Source: Stercorarius parasiticus
Lineage: Eukaryota; Chordata; Aves; Charadriiformes; Stercorariidae
Direction of reading: 5' to 3'
NCBI GenBank assembly: GCA_013396915.1
Contig: VWZL01000298.1
Coordinates: 906,695-970,694 of the forward strand
DNA: 64,000 nt
The notes below the pieces were generated by a model. The model did not search any database, had not been told where the DNA came from, and saw only the letters and a program-made list of their open reading frames with translations. Made by a program: the position numbers and the translations under genes. Positions 35,538-49,424 of this stretch are shown one piece after another. The stretch's first letter is position 1. Each line of letters opens with the position of its first letter.

Positions 35538-38500
35538 GCTAGGACTTAAAACACCGATTTAGGTTCTTATTGTGGTGAGGAGACCACACTGCATGGGTTC
35601 TATCTGCGCCAATCTTTATGCAATGAGTTGAGTCACTGCCTTCAGTGGGATTACTCACGGTAGGATCTTTGTAGGAACTTGCAGCCAACTATTCAAAAAA
35701 TCTGAGCCGGAAAAAGATTTCTATTTTCTTTTTAGTCACCTTCATAACATATAGGTTGCCAGACTAAGCAGCTCTGTACATAGCGAAGAAGCAGCTTCTT
35801 GCACTTATTAATGTCAGTCAACTGATGAACATTCTTGTTTGCAGAAGTGTCTGTACATGCTTTAGCACTGATAAACAGCCACGAGAACAGTCATGAAGCT
35901 CTAAAACAATGCAAAACCTGTACTGTAGAAATGTAGTAACCTTCCTTGAATCCAATGTGAATCACATTTAACAATAAGCTGCCAAAATAGGCCTGAACAT
36001 GAGATTGAGCTAATGACAGCAACAACAGTGTTTGTCCGAAACCTTCCTGGTGAAACCCAGCAAGTTTCGTAAATCCTGCGAGATGAAAGATTTTGCACGT
36101 GAGCTTGAGTCATAAAATGAGAGGGGACACTCTGCAGGTCTGCAGCATCAGAGTACATCACCAGCTCCCCTACAAAACTCCCCACCACGACTGTGGGTTT
36201 CAGCATATTAAAAACGTCTGAGAGGCTCAGGAAATAACAGGCCATGTGAGCATTAACAGGACTGAAAGTTGAGAACGTTTCAGCTGCCCGACAACTCTTT
36301 TGGATGATGTGAGTGAATTATGGCGGGAAGCTGTGAACCGCCACCAGCAGAGTCACCCAGCTGCCCCAGTACTACGCCACAACCACATACCAAGCTGAAT
36401 CAGCTCTGCTGCCGACACACGGGCACTTCCCGATCAATGACAGATGCAGAAATAAACTCCAGCTATCCAGGCTGCTTCAAGCAATTCCAAAAATAGCCCA
36501 GGGATTTTGCCTGGGGAAATAAAATAAAGTGTCTCCTCCCATCAATTTACCTTCTTACAGAATCAGTCTAACAGGTAACCTGATGGAAGCCTAGACCAAG
36601 CTGCTTTCCCGCTTTCTTCACAGGAGACGGAGATAGGAAGCCGTCTCCGAACTTTCAACAACAGAAGCGCCACTGCCTTACCCAAGGGGAGAAACTTCTC
36701 CTTGTTGTCTGCCAAACACAAAATAAAAATAAAACCCAAAGAAATACAAAAAAAGGGATGGAAAAACCTCAGTCCTACACTGTCCTACTACAATACCTAT
36801 AAAATGATGCGCATGTTGGGATCACGTAACTGATTTCTCTTCATCTGAACAGTTGATTAAAAATAGGGTTTTAGAAACATGGATCACCATATAATTTTTT
36901 TTAACCCATTCTAATCTGCCTGTTGAAATTAAATGGATATCTGTAGTTAAAAAAGAGGTTCTAATCATCTTCCCCCCCACACACACTGTCCTATAAAGAG
37001 GTTTATACTATGATTTAGAATTTTCACTGAAAGGCAGAAAAATACTTCTCCAAACTTTTTGAATACACCAAGAAATGCGATGGTATCACTTCCTGCAAGT
37101 TATAGTGTTTTAACTGCAAAATACCATTTTCTTACTCATGGGAGCCTCAGAAAAGTTCACCCCTTGTAATGGTCAGACTGTCAAGAGCGTCCTTACCCTG
37201 TGGTATCTCAGAGAACATGACAATTTTTGCATATTCTAAACACAAATGATGAACTTCAGCCCAGGAGCTGGTTTGCAGTGACTGGTCACCAACTGTAATA
37301 CAGGAGTTACAAGAGGCTATAAGCCAATGCACCTGGAGCACCTTTATTGAACATTAATGGTTCATATTGAAATACATAAACCACCAAATGTAAATCACAG
37401 GATGCTGCAAATGGATTGTTAAATATGGTCCTTTAAGAGTAATTTAGTTACGTAAAATAAGGGTTCAATCTTACCTCTCCCCACACACTTAATTATGACT
37501 CAACAGAACTACACATAATGATAAAGGTATCCAAGTACTTACACATTTACAAGTATCAGAACATAATTATTACCTTGTCTAGGAATACGTATTCACCACA
37601 GACTGATGTTGTTGGATAATGGTGTGGAGCTACAATGCTAGATACGTTTACCAAGTGTTCCTGGCCTTACTCACGCATGGGAAGGGTAACCATAGAAATA
37701 TTTGAGGAATTTACTTAAAACTTCCTGTTAAATTAATGACTTCTCTTATCCAAGTAATCATTGCACTTTACTACTATATCCAGATCTTATTAGACAAAAT
37801 AAAAAGCGTAATTACTCTAAAGAAATGTGCAAGTTCTCTCTAATTTTGGTAGCCCTCTAATGTAGACTTTTAATTACAAACTTACCCAGCAAAATGACAT
37901 GTAAAAGACTTTTTTTTTTTTTCTGCTAGCATCAGGTCCAGGTTACGTAGCTTCCTGGGAAGCAAGCTGACATATTGCCTAGCCCTGGCTGCCAGCTAGA
38001 TGGAAATCTTTAAGTGGGTTTTTTTTAGGCTCTCACTGTGATAGACATCTTTGGAAGGAAGCCCTTTACTTCAGCCTTCTTTCAAAACAGATCAAGACAC
38101 TGGGCATGCCCCATCTGTTTCTTCAGAATTCCCTCATTATGCTAACCTAGTATTCCAATACACGAAGAAAGAAAACCTCCGGCGGGCACAGGTGGGTGAT
38201 CTGCAACTAATTCCATCAGCAGCCACAGTCAGATGCTTCAGAGACAGATGCGAGCAACCACAAAACAAATGTAACCTGCCTCATGGGCAAACTCCTTCCT
38301 GGGAATCCTGCCCTCTTAATTCAAGTGTTAAATTATGTCATAAAATATAATGCCTTATCTCCCTTACAAGTTTCATCGTTATTTAATACAAATTTAATTT
38401 TTCATTACCTGTGAAATTGTGTAATCCTTGCTAGATCAAATCTTATTTCACTTTTGACTTCCACAATGATCCTTCTCTGAGGAATGCTTTCTGCCAGAAA

Positions 38501-39188
38501 AATACATTATTTCATACGCATTTCCATCGTGAATGATCAAAACCAAGATTTGAGTGGCGACCATAATATTTAAATCAGAGAAGTCACCAGGAGTTTAGTA
38601 CCGATAGGTGTATTTAGTCATGCTTGTAGAGTGCCTTGCATATCAGAGTCCTGGCCTACCTAGACATTACAGCAATTTCCATGTTTGTAGACACCTGTGC
38701 ATGCCTTACCAAGGATCCTAGACCTAGAAAACCACCCCTCTGAGAGACAGGCCAAGTTCTGAAACACTATTTATCTGAGACAGTACTCCCCAGTGCTAGC
38801 ACAGCTGCTCAGTAATTTGCATACACCTCATATATCATTGCAAAGGACATCAAAATTAAATAATTTCCACTACAATATTAAGCAAACAGTACAACACAAG
38901 AGAAAGGCTACAACACTGAGACAGAATATATTCTGGGAAGAACACTGCTGCAAGCTGTTTCCTAAAATTGCCATGGGGTAAGCACAGCAGCCAGGAACTA
39001 AGGTTTTTTTAAGATCTTTTCTGACTGCTTTGATTACAATTTTCTTCTCTCTATGGCCAACAAGAAGGATATTGCATATTACTTTCTATAAAAGCAAGTG
39101 ATTTTCAGGAATCTCACCTCAGCACAGCTAAGGATAGTACAAACTTTATTACAGACAACAGTCTGTAAAAACAATTATAATGAAATTG

Positions 39189-39219
39189 CTAAATATATAT
39201 ATGCATATATGCATATATT
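39189..39219. repeat. AT-rich simple repeat (ATATGC-type)
   Basis: ATATATATATGCATATATGC and following bases form a short alternating purine-pyrimidine tract. Confidence 0.7.
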
Positions 39220-42200
39220 TATTTTCTGTAGCTTAGGTTCCTCTTGGTTTTCTCTTCTTTCTTCCTTCAACCCACTCCATTCTCCTTGCTGGAATACCAT
39301 CAGCCTCATCCCACTCATTAAGAAAAGATACGAGTTTAAAACAAATTTCTCAACAGCGCTTTTCTGCTTCCCTTCCTGAATAGAAAAATGCTCACCTAAC
39401 GTCCCTTAGCACACACTGATATCTACACTCCCTTATATAAACACAAATCATCAATGATTATAATCAAACGGCATTAGCCACATGCTTACTGTTTGTCTTC
39501 AAAACACTAAGCTTAGTGGAGCCCTGTGAACACTATGTCAATCCACCTGCAGGGTCATAAGGAAACTTCCTTAATCACCTCCACTTTAAATGAGAGGCCA
39601 GTGCATTTGATGGGGGAGTGAGGTACCACCCCAATGACCTAGGGCAAGGTACAGATGCCCCCACCACACGACTCCTTCTGCGTGCTGAGCTTCTACCACA
39701 GCACCTACACTTCAGGGGCTTGACAAAAATGTGGATTTCCTTGTACGTCTTCTCCATGCCTTTGCTGAGATAACTTGTGCCTCACAGCTATTCCCAGACT
39801 AGAGAACAGAGAGGACCACATATATGTCTAACATACACATCCTTTGAACCTATAGCAAAAAGGAAATGTTGCCCTCCTATGAAATTAAGACTGATTTTTG
39901 TATTTTTAGCTCAGTCATTAATATCAACAGGTTCACTTAATTTGCTACATACTATCTTTTACACACAACATCACAACAAAACAGGCTGGGTTTTGTTTGG
40001 TTTTTTGGTTTTGGTTTTTTTCTTCATATTGGAGGACTGTTTAGGTCTGCGTGGCAAACAAAACCTAGGAGCAAGGACCAATTTTTCCTAGCCCTCTGAA
40101 AAAGATCAGATGCATAATTATTGCTGATTTTTTCCAGCACCTGTGTGCTCCAGAGTCAAAACAATTTGACACTGCAGTAAACTAAATTCTCACATAAAAA
40201 AAAAAAAGGACAGTGAAAGATACAGAGCGAATGGCTAAGAATAGAGACTCACCATAACCTCATTCTATATATTGCAAAGATACGCAGTAGACTCCTCAGA
40301 CCATCACTTTCCACTATCATCACTTCTAAAGTACCATATTTCCTGTCGGAGTACACCTCCGCAGCTGTGGACTTTACCCCTTGGCATCAATGAGTCAACA
40401 ACTAAAAGGTACACACTTGACCTAAATGCTAAAGTTTTTTAAAAAGATAAACCAGCACACAAGAATATATAACAGAAATGCAGTATTAACCAGGAAAAAG
40501 AAAAAAAGAACGACATTCAAATCATAGAGAATTTCAGGACAAAGTAATAATCTTACCAGTACCAGAGGGGGAAAAGCACAGAGCAATCAAGAAACTGTAC
40601 AGACAAGTATCATTATTTGTTTCTTGGAGACTTTCAGTTTTGAGATTAAGGTACTCTGAAACCAGACAAGACCTCACATTTGTTTTCACATAAAAATGAG
40701 AAGATACCATTAGAATAAAAACAAGACAGATTTGAAGACTCACTTTTTTTTCCTGTTCTCTGCTTAGAAAAACAAGTCCTCTCCAAATGGTGAACGGTAT
40801 ATTCTCCCTTTCAAAGTGGGGCAGGTCACCTAAGCTTCCCAGTAAACACAGCCACTTTGATGATCAGCGTTTCATTAACACACTGGAGAGACTGATGACA
40901 AAATGCACACCTGCAGTGCGTCTAAACGCACATGAATCAACGGCACTGTATGCTGGTTCTTATCTTCTCATATTCAACAGACTGACAGATGGGACAAGAA
41001 GATGATTCACCCCCTCCAGACACCGTTAAGTTTGCTGGGAGAAAACACCGAACCACTATATCCTTCTCAATTAAATAAAAAAAAAGAGCTAAAAGCCTCT
41101 CTCTTTGCCCAACCTTTCCTTCTGTTATGACTTCATATATAATCTATCCATACTGTAAACATATCAACCAAGAGATGAGTTTCCTGTAAATGCTCCTCTG
41201 TTACATTTGGCATAAATATTGGTATTACGAAAGGGTCCGACTTTCACCATACTCCAAGTTGACTCCCTCTTGGATCAATCTACTGCTGTGGAAACATGTC
41301 CATCCCCTCCCATAAACACACTGCTGAAGAGGCACAAAACCCAACCTTTCTTTTTTGACATGAAAAAAACGCATCCTTAACTGTATGCTCATATTTCTCA
41401 CTTTTTCTGTATGTTTCTTACTTCTTTTTGTGTTCTCTTTTACTAGCTTGATTTCCTGGGGGTTCATGCATGAGATTATGCTCTGAAAGTAACTTTTTAA
41501 GTAACTTCATGGAGACTTAGTCCTCAATATTGTCATTTGTGAGTGTGCTTAAAACGTGTAACAAGCTTCAAGGTTCGCATGACAGCCTCCTAACAGGTTA
41601 CCAGTATCCACAGTCCACTAGCACAAACAAGACAGCTCTCCAGCTTGAAATGGTTTGCTATTCAAGTTGCAGGTAACACCTCATGATGCTTAAGTAAGGA
41701 TTTGTAAATTCCTCTGCTGCTAAAAATCAATGAATAAATTTAAGAACAAAGTGATTTACAAAGCTATAGAGAAGTAATTTTTCCGTGTTCATGAATGTCT
41801 ATCTGGAAACACAGATACCATGACAGCAATTTGGGATTTTCTCTGACAATTACACAAGGGTTTGCTCTCCCTTCTGAATAAAGAAAGCAAAATTATTTTT
41901 TGCTAAGGATAATTGTATATCTGAGAAATAAATAAATCTACCTCCTTTTCAAATGGAACTTTAGTCCAGGTATTTTGGGCTTTAGTTGTTTAGGTCAAAG
42001 GCTCAGCAAGTTACAGTTACTAAGCTGTGAGTTGTTGCACTTGGAATTTCAAATAATTAATGAGTAACAGCAGCAACCCTGGCACTGAAATCTGCATGAG
42101 AAAGCACTGAAGTCCTTACATCACCCAGATACATTATTGTACTCGTGTGCTTCTTCATATGTGCTTTCAAGTACTCGCGTCTCGTACTCAAACATCACCT

Positions 42201-43499
42201 CAATTTTATCTAAATCTTAAATTTCATGTACTAATGTTGCTTTCCCAACCTCTATCCAGGCTATGTACAAAGACAGCATAGAAATAGTCATTACTGAATT
42301 ACTATTGAAGAGAACAACGACAGACCCACGGAAGAACTTCTATTTGAACATGAGAATGTACGAAATGTACACAATACAGTTATTTCCCTTCTCTCATTAA
42401 AAAGAAAATCAGACCTTTTATTTCATGTAAAAAGGAAAACCAAAGAATGTGACAGGCCAAACACTCATTTCTTCAGCATAGTTTTCCAAGGCAGTTCACC
42501 ATTTACATCAAATTCAGTGTACAAAAAAAAAAAAAACAACCAAAATCCATCAACACGTCAAAATAATGGAGTAAGAAAGCATGTGTTTCAATAAGGAGAT
42601 TAGCAGTGTATTCACTTTCAAAGATGATTACCAAAATAAACCTCAAATCCACTATGTGATTAAAAGTTAAGTAAGCTTATATATAATATTCACAGCACCC
42701 ATCACAAGAGTATCTTGCTCTTGAACAAGTTGCACTTGTAAAGTATGGGGACAAATTATTTTACTTTTATTGTTAATTGAATGTTTTTAAAAGAAGAAAA
42801 TGTTTCAAATACCATCATTAAAATCATGACATGGTCCACAGCCTTCAACCAAGGGGGGTTGGTCTCATTCCAGACAGGACACAAAGACAGCGAGAAATTT
42901 CCTTCCCTAAAGGTTTTGCAACATAAGTATACAAAATAAAAGCGTAGGAAGCAAACCTTTCTCCCATATTACAAATGTAGAACAAAGGTGGAGGTAAGTT
43001 AAGGGCAATATATGAAAAATTACTTACGTCCCACTTGAGAAGCTTAGGCAGACATTAGAAACTTAAATCCAGAGTTGTAATTCTGAAAACTCATTCTCAG
43101 CTACTACATAATGCTGGGGTTTGTAATCACAACAGGCACCTCCTTTCTTATTTTACAAGTGCTTCATGGACTTCAAGTTCTGCCGTCAGTCATACAAAAC
43201 AACACTACAGCTATGATGACACAGTCAAGCAGCTTCACATGATTTCACACCAGAACACCATCAATATACAATGAGGTATTTCTCTGCCATCCTAGGTCTT
43301 CAAGCAGCAGACTTTCACAGACACAGAAAATGCTCAGCCTTATCACAAGACACAGTGGAAACCACTGTAATACCCATCCTCCCTGCCTTTTTTTAAACAG
43401 CTATCACAGGAGGTCACCCATACCATTAGATAATAAGCATGTGATTAGCATACTCACACAGGATGTGGGAAACCAGGGATTGTTTTAGAAGATACTGAG

Positions 43500-44170
43500 G
43501 GGAAAGATCAGCCTGACTTGATCACAGGATAACTGTGAGTCACCAATGTGATCTGGCAAGGGAAAATTAAAAAAAAAAACCAAAACAACGCACCAGATAG
43601 ACAAACAGACCTACGTTGTATCATGAGGGGATATTTCCAGTCAAGATAGGGAAGAATTAATGTCATCATGCAAGCCACTAGCATCACCTCAGCTGAATAC
43701 AAGGTACAATTCTGGTCAGCCATATTTAACAACATTAATTTTTTACTAGAACAGATGCAAGGATGATGAGAGCAACAGGAGCCTATTATACAAGGATAAG
43801 ACTAAAAGCCCATGACATGTCAAGCCTAAGTAAAGCAAAGCTAAATGACAGTGTTAGAAAAGGAAAAAAAACATGCTGCCCACGTACAAATCTAAGCTGA
43901 AAGTCAGTGTGTTTATAAAATGCCAGAAGAGCAGGGCTCTGGAAGAACCAGGAGAGTAGAAAACCTAGCTATATTCAAGATGGAAAGCAAGAGTCTGACT
44001 GCTGTATTTCAGAGACTGTGTGAATGGCATGGTTCTTGCCACGGCAGAAGAACAGCCCCAAATGACAGAGGTGACTCCTTTTGCCCGAGGATATTCCAAT
44101 CCACATTTCCAGATGGTATACCTGGAGCATAGCAGGATAGGGGGAGAGCGGAGAGGGACTACCTTTTGCT
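43500..44170 (+). mobile_element. Old, heavily decayed CR1-like LINE fragment (ORF2 3' part and 3' UTR)
   Basis: Scattered blocks follow a CR1/L3-type LINE in the right order on the plus strand: ATAACTGTGAGTCACCAATG (43530 on), TATTTCCAGTCAAGATAGGG near 43631, TACAAGGTACAATTCTGGTC near 43698, AACAGATGCAAGGATGATGA near 43750, GACTAAAAGCCCATGACATG near 43799, and AACCTAGCTATATTCAAGA near 43961. Divergence is much higher than in the other CR1 copies, so I take it as an old insertion. Limits are approximate. Confidence 0.6.
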
Positions 44171-44178
44171 GAACCTGT

Positions 44179-44814
44179 TCAAATACTGACAACTGACTTT
44201 AGAAAAAGATAAAATAAAAAACCCCCAAACAAAATAAAATCACAAAACCTGCGATTCCCTGGAAAGGGAGAGCAAAAATTAAGTATGCTAGCTTTTAGCC
44301 AGCTAGGTTTCACTGGGGTGTAGATACTGGACAAATAGAATTTTTTCCCCACTCCGAGTTCATTGATGAATTCCTGCTTGTCCATTTTATCATGAAAGTG
44401 ATCAATATAAAGTACAAGAAAACTGTAATTCTGTCTGTACAAAGACAGACGTCTACTGAAAAAAGGGATCAGCACTCCTGCCCAACAGCGTCTACTTTTG
44501 AAGCCTCCTCCTTGGAGTGCGAAATGCAGGTCTGGTTCAACCCTTTGAGGAAGGGATGGAGCTGATCTCCATCCCAGACGTGGTACGCCACGGTCTAGGC
44601 AGGTCAGCCCTTCTACAAGTTTGTCAGCACCTGCCCTCAAGGAGAGGGTTGTGAGACACACACAAAGCCCACCCCCTGCCCCCCGCAGCTCTGGGAGCAG
44701 CAACAGCAGCACAACCCAATGCACTGGGTTCAGAGAGACATTGACTTTAAGGGGCCTTCTGCTTGGCTCGTTGGCTACCTTGGATAATAACCTGAGGCAT
44801 CTAATTCTCAGCAT
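44179..44814 (-). other. Unassigned 211-codon open frame
   Basis: An ATG-to-stop minus-strand frame of 211 codons is unusually long for this AT-rich intron. Residues 30-45 are Leu-rich, the middle part is Gly/Arg/Leu-rich, and the last 30 residues are aromatic and hydrophobic. I recognise no domain or transposon protein and see no splice context. The GC-richer part (44480-44700) explains part of the low stop density. It may be chance or an unrecognised repeat remnant. Confidence 0.2.
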
Positions 44815-47800
44815 GAGATAGACTAGGTGCTTTGTACAAGGCTCTTGAAGTCACTTTAACCCGTTTCCCACATCATTTGCAAACTGACTGCTCTTTTCAT
44901 AACATTCCTCCAAGACTATATTCCAAACAAGGCCTTAAAATTCCCTCCCCTCCTCAAGCACTCTGCAGTAAACACACCGCCATGGCAGAGCAATAACGAA
45001 TCATATTTCTACAGCCTTTGGCACTTTATAATCACGTACATATAACAAACTCTCCAGCAACAGCCACTTCAAACCTGTGTGCATCATATCATTGATTCAA
45101 TCAATAAAGGTGCCTCTCATCCCACTCCTTAGCAGAATTAAAAACCTTTCAGAAAATAGATACTGGGCTGCTGATATGGCTGAATTCCTTACTTTCCCAC
45201 CTCAAACAATACCTCTACCTAATGTTTTACTATCAACTTTTAATTCACTCTCAAGCACCAACAGCTCATAGCACTGAAAGGGCAGTCGATACTGCGAGTT
45301 ACTTTCTGAAGTACCAATTACACGATACCTGAATCAAAAGCTCTCATTTAATACTTTTAGAGTTATCTACGAGTGAAAACAATGTTTTTTTTATTTAATG
45401 CAGCATCTTGCTCAAACAAGTTTTTATTACAAATATAAGGGATCAATCAGTTTGCAAGCAACTAAATTATATTTACAGCTTAACTGTTTTAGAACTATTT
45501 TTTTTTACTGAAAATTCAGCTCTTCTAAGTTAGTAGTTATATTTAGCCTGAAGAGATGTTGCAGCTGGAGCCTTTCACTGCCGAATACATTGCTGATGAC
45601 CCGTGTGCAGCACCAGTCTCTTCTTTATGCCAACATTGCCCAGCTGTGGTCCCAACATTTAGTCTGCGGTATTCTAAAATCTTACAATAATTCTGGATGA
45701 CCAAACTTGCCCTTATGAAGCTAACACTACTGTTTTAATCACTATCTTCTTTTGGTACATCCAGTAAGTCTAATGCATTACCATTTATAAGTAAGTATCT
45801 ATGAGTAAATCCGTTCTCGGTTTGGTATTTTGCCAATGTCCAAAACAAAAATACAGTGATGCTAGGAAGGAAAGTGTTTTGCCCATTTGTTATCTCGAAG
45901 CACACAAAATTCACTCAGAAAAAAAAACCCCTGATGAAAAACACAGCTCCACCTCCAAACCACAGGCTTCATAGTACCTGGCAAGGATGTTTAAAAACAA
46001 AAGCTAAAAGCACTGCAGACTTTGCATGTTTAAAGTTAAGCGAAGTGGAAAGCAATTACCACCACAACTGTTTTTTGGGTTTTTTTTTTTTGTTTGGGTT
46101 GTTGGTTTGGTTTTTTTTTTAACACAGCTGCATGTAAATATTTCATCAGTTTGGATACATCAGAGTTCACTTATATTCACTCTTAAATTCCATTAGCAGT
46201 GAACATAAAATTTCCCTTATTTTGCCAGCTATCTGATACGAATAGCCAGTCCCAAAGCACTTAAGATTACACTATACATTGGTTGTCTGCTAGAATGGAG
46301 AAGGTTTGCAGATCATATCACGCATACTCTCTTCAAATGCCACACAGGGAAAAGGTACAAGCAGATAACAACGGAATCAGACGCACAGAAATGCCAGGCT
46401 CAGTGTGACTGGGACATGCAGAGGTTGATAAAAGAATGGCATCGCAACACAGCAGAAACAAGGACGCCTAATCATTTTGGTACCAATTACTATTTTGATC
46501 ATTTAAAGTCATAACGCTCCTGGCAATACCAGCATCTTGCTCATCGCTTGCTTACCCTTTGCACACTGTAGCCTGCCCATACCCAAACACAATCCAGAAT
46601 ATGTACTTTTTCACAAAGATATTTTTCATGCTTTCCTCCCCCTACCTGCCTGAGCTTGTATTATAAACACAGTATTGCAAGCAGTACGAAATCTCTCTTG
46701 GACAGAAACATGTTATGTATGTCTCACAGCAACGCTATTCAGCATTCAGTTCAGTCTGAACTCTAATTTCTTGCCTTTGTTTCCCCTGGACATAATTTTT
46801 GTTTTCTCTGTTTCATGTGAACTAGTACTACTTTTGTGGGGCTGAAAAGTCACCTGCCTACTTCAGGCTCTTTGTTTCAAGTTTCTGTTGGGACGGCAAT
46901 CATAAGGATTTCTCTACAGAAGAGCTAGTCTTGCTCTTCAGGACAGAGGTTGAAGTGAAATAACTTAAGCGTATCTTTTAGTTTGATCTAATGATAGCTT
47001 AATTTTCAGGAACTTGAGTGATGTCAGACCTCCTAAAAATTAGTATTCTGTGTACAGTCACACCATGAGAACATAAACCATTATTGTAAAATGACAGTAA
47101 GTCTCTTAAGAGTGGCAACTATAGTTAAAATAAAGATTAAAATCTGTTCAATAACTTCAAAGCACAGGGTTCCCAACCAAATGCAAATAATTTCAAACAT
47201 TTCTGAATTGCAACAACCATTAAACAGAGAATACTTAAAGTGCTTAAAACAGTAAATGACAGGAAACTTATTCAACTGACGCTACAGGAGAAATTTTTAT
47301 ACAAACAGAATGTAATTATAAGCTGGAATTGAGTCAACGTACTCGAAGTCAATGCCTGTCTCAAGCAATAAAAAAAAAAATCATCACAAGATGATTCAAT
47401 ACCACAAAAAGACATATGAAGAACAACCTTTTTATCTATTTATTATCTATTTAAAATCAGCATGACAACAAACATTAACGTCTTAAAATCTTCTTGCATT
47501 CATTTGATCTTACTTATTTGGGTGGTTTTTTGTTACACAAGCAAACTCACTGAAGACAATCGTATTGTTTTGCATCAGGAAGACACTGCAAAACCAGCTT
47601 TCATACTTGTGTGTGCCAGTATTATTGCTATAATGCATGAGTGATTATGAAATTGTTTAATTGCCCTCTTTCCAAAGCTCTGGTTATTTCTCTCAGGTTA
47701 AAGTACAGAGATGAATGATTGTGAAATACCTTTAATCATTTAGCCATTCTTGAAATGTAAAATTCTACCATTCTCATACTTGCATGTTAATCTTTTATTT

Positions 47801-49424
47801 GCAGCGATTAATTTACTAAACTGGACAATAGGAAAATGTGATTTTACACTTCACAAATAATTAAAGCATAAAATCAGATTCCTAAAATATAAGAGACAAA
47901 GACGTTAGAGGTAACAGGAAGAACTTATGTTTTCAAAACTTACTATGGAGGTACTATTTACCTTTTAGCATCTGACTTTTTCACCTACACGCATTTTTCA
48001 GTCTCAGTTTAGAAATCATCATTATGATTTTGGGGTACATGTAAGATTAAGTTAAAATACTGACAATGATTTGCAATCTATTATGATTTTCTCCTGAAGT
48101 ACTAAAGCCTTACTGCAATTGAACACTATTGGAAGCATTAAAATAATGAGTTAATTACACATGCCATTCAAAACATATTATGAAAGCTGTATTTCTGATT
48201 AATCCACTGCTGATAGGTTGTTACTAGAACATTTCTAAACTGTAAAATGTAACTCTTACATCCAGTTCAGCTACTGGACGTCGAGAAACGTTTCATTAAA
48301 TGTATTTATAACCTTACTCCCAAGAGGTTTTCCAGATCCTAAATAATAACACAGTGACTAAAAATGAATATCTAAAACATAACGTACGGTTCTTTACAGC
48401 ATGAAACTAAGGATGACTACCATCACATGACAAAATTATTTTGATACATGACAAACTACACAAAGTAATCATTGTTTATCAGTAACAGAAAAAGTTGGAA
48501 AATTAAACGTTTAAACTAGTAAGTCATGTCGTGCCAATGATAAGATTTGAGAATACTAAATTCCCCAAAAAGTCATTGTGAACTTAGTGCTCAGCACCAT
48601 ACAACCAGGTTAAATTTCTTTGCTTCTTACTATGTGCAAATCAAGCACGTCTCAGTTTTACTGTGGGTCTTACTGCACTTGAGGGTTGGTGGTGTTTTCC
48701 AGAGACCACCAAAAAAGCTATGAGAAATAAGGGAACATCAAAATAGTGATTAGAAGGAAAAAAGCCACCACATGACTGAAGAGGTTTTAAATGCATATTA
48801 GCAATAACAACAAAAAACAACCAAGTACAAAAAAAAAAGTAATTTTAAATGCAAATAAAGATTTTTCACATGCCCTCTCACTGGTACCTGCATACGTATT
48901 TCTTGTTATTATCACGCTAATGGCAAGATCATGGACCTAAATAAATACAAAAGAGAATCCAAGACAAAGCCCACTGGCTAAACACAGATCACCAATACAA
49001 TGATCAAACCAATATAATTATTAAACTTACTGTCACTTTTACTGCCAACTTCCTTTCTTGCAAATGCCTCAAATACACGCAGGGAGCAAGAATCACTCTA
49101 GCAGCGACATCCTGTTCCTAACAAGCTTGTTCCCCCAGGCCACATGAAGTCCCAACTCATTCATCACCACATTCCCAAGATGCAGGTGCTCCATCCTGTG
49201 ACCAGCGTGCACTCAATCACCTACAGATGGACAACAACTGGGCATCCAGAAAAGAAGAGCAGGAAAGGGATTATGCCCAGGTTACCAAGTCTGAGGGATC
49301 ACTGGGAAAGAAAGCATCACGGTCCAGCCTACTTTCATTGTTTGTTAGCCTAGTCCCATGGTATGTTCAGACATATGCCCACCTGGATGTAATTTTTGGG
49401 CATATGAAGAAGGCGGCAACTGGG
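44815..49424 (-). other. MBP: Intron in the 5' UTR of golli-MBP; no recognised element
   Basis: AT-rich DNA. A T-rich tract with G spacers at about 46070-46121 is low complexity. No other structure was noticed. Confidence 0.5.

Larger units (their letters stand above)
32434..43499 (-). other. MBP: Intron in the 5' UTR of golli-MBP; no recognised element
   Basis: The acceptor (polypyrimidine tract and TTTTCAG, 32434-32460) is at the left boundary. The rest is AT-rich and free of repeats I can recognise. It contains a perfect 11-bp hairpin (35510-35537), a short ATATGC-type tract (39189-39219) and two near-identical 23-24 bp segments at 32730-32752 and 34604-34627. Confidence 0.5.

Noticed and set aside
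46070..46121. T-rich tract with G spacers
   Set aside because: Simple low-complexity sequence common in bird introns; no evidence for a retroposon tail.
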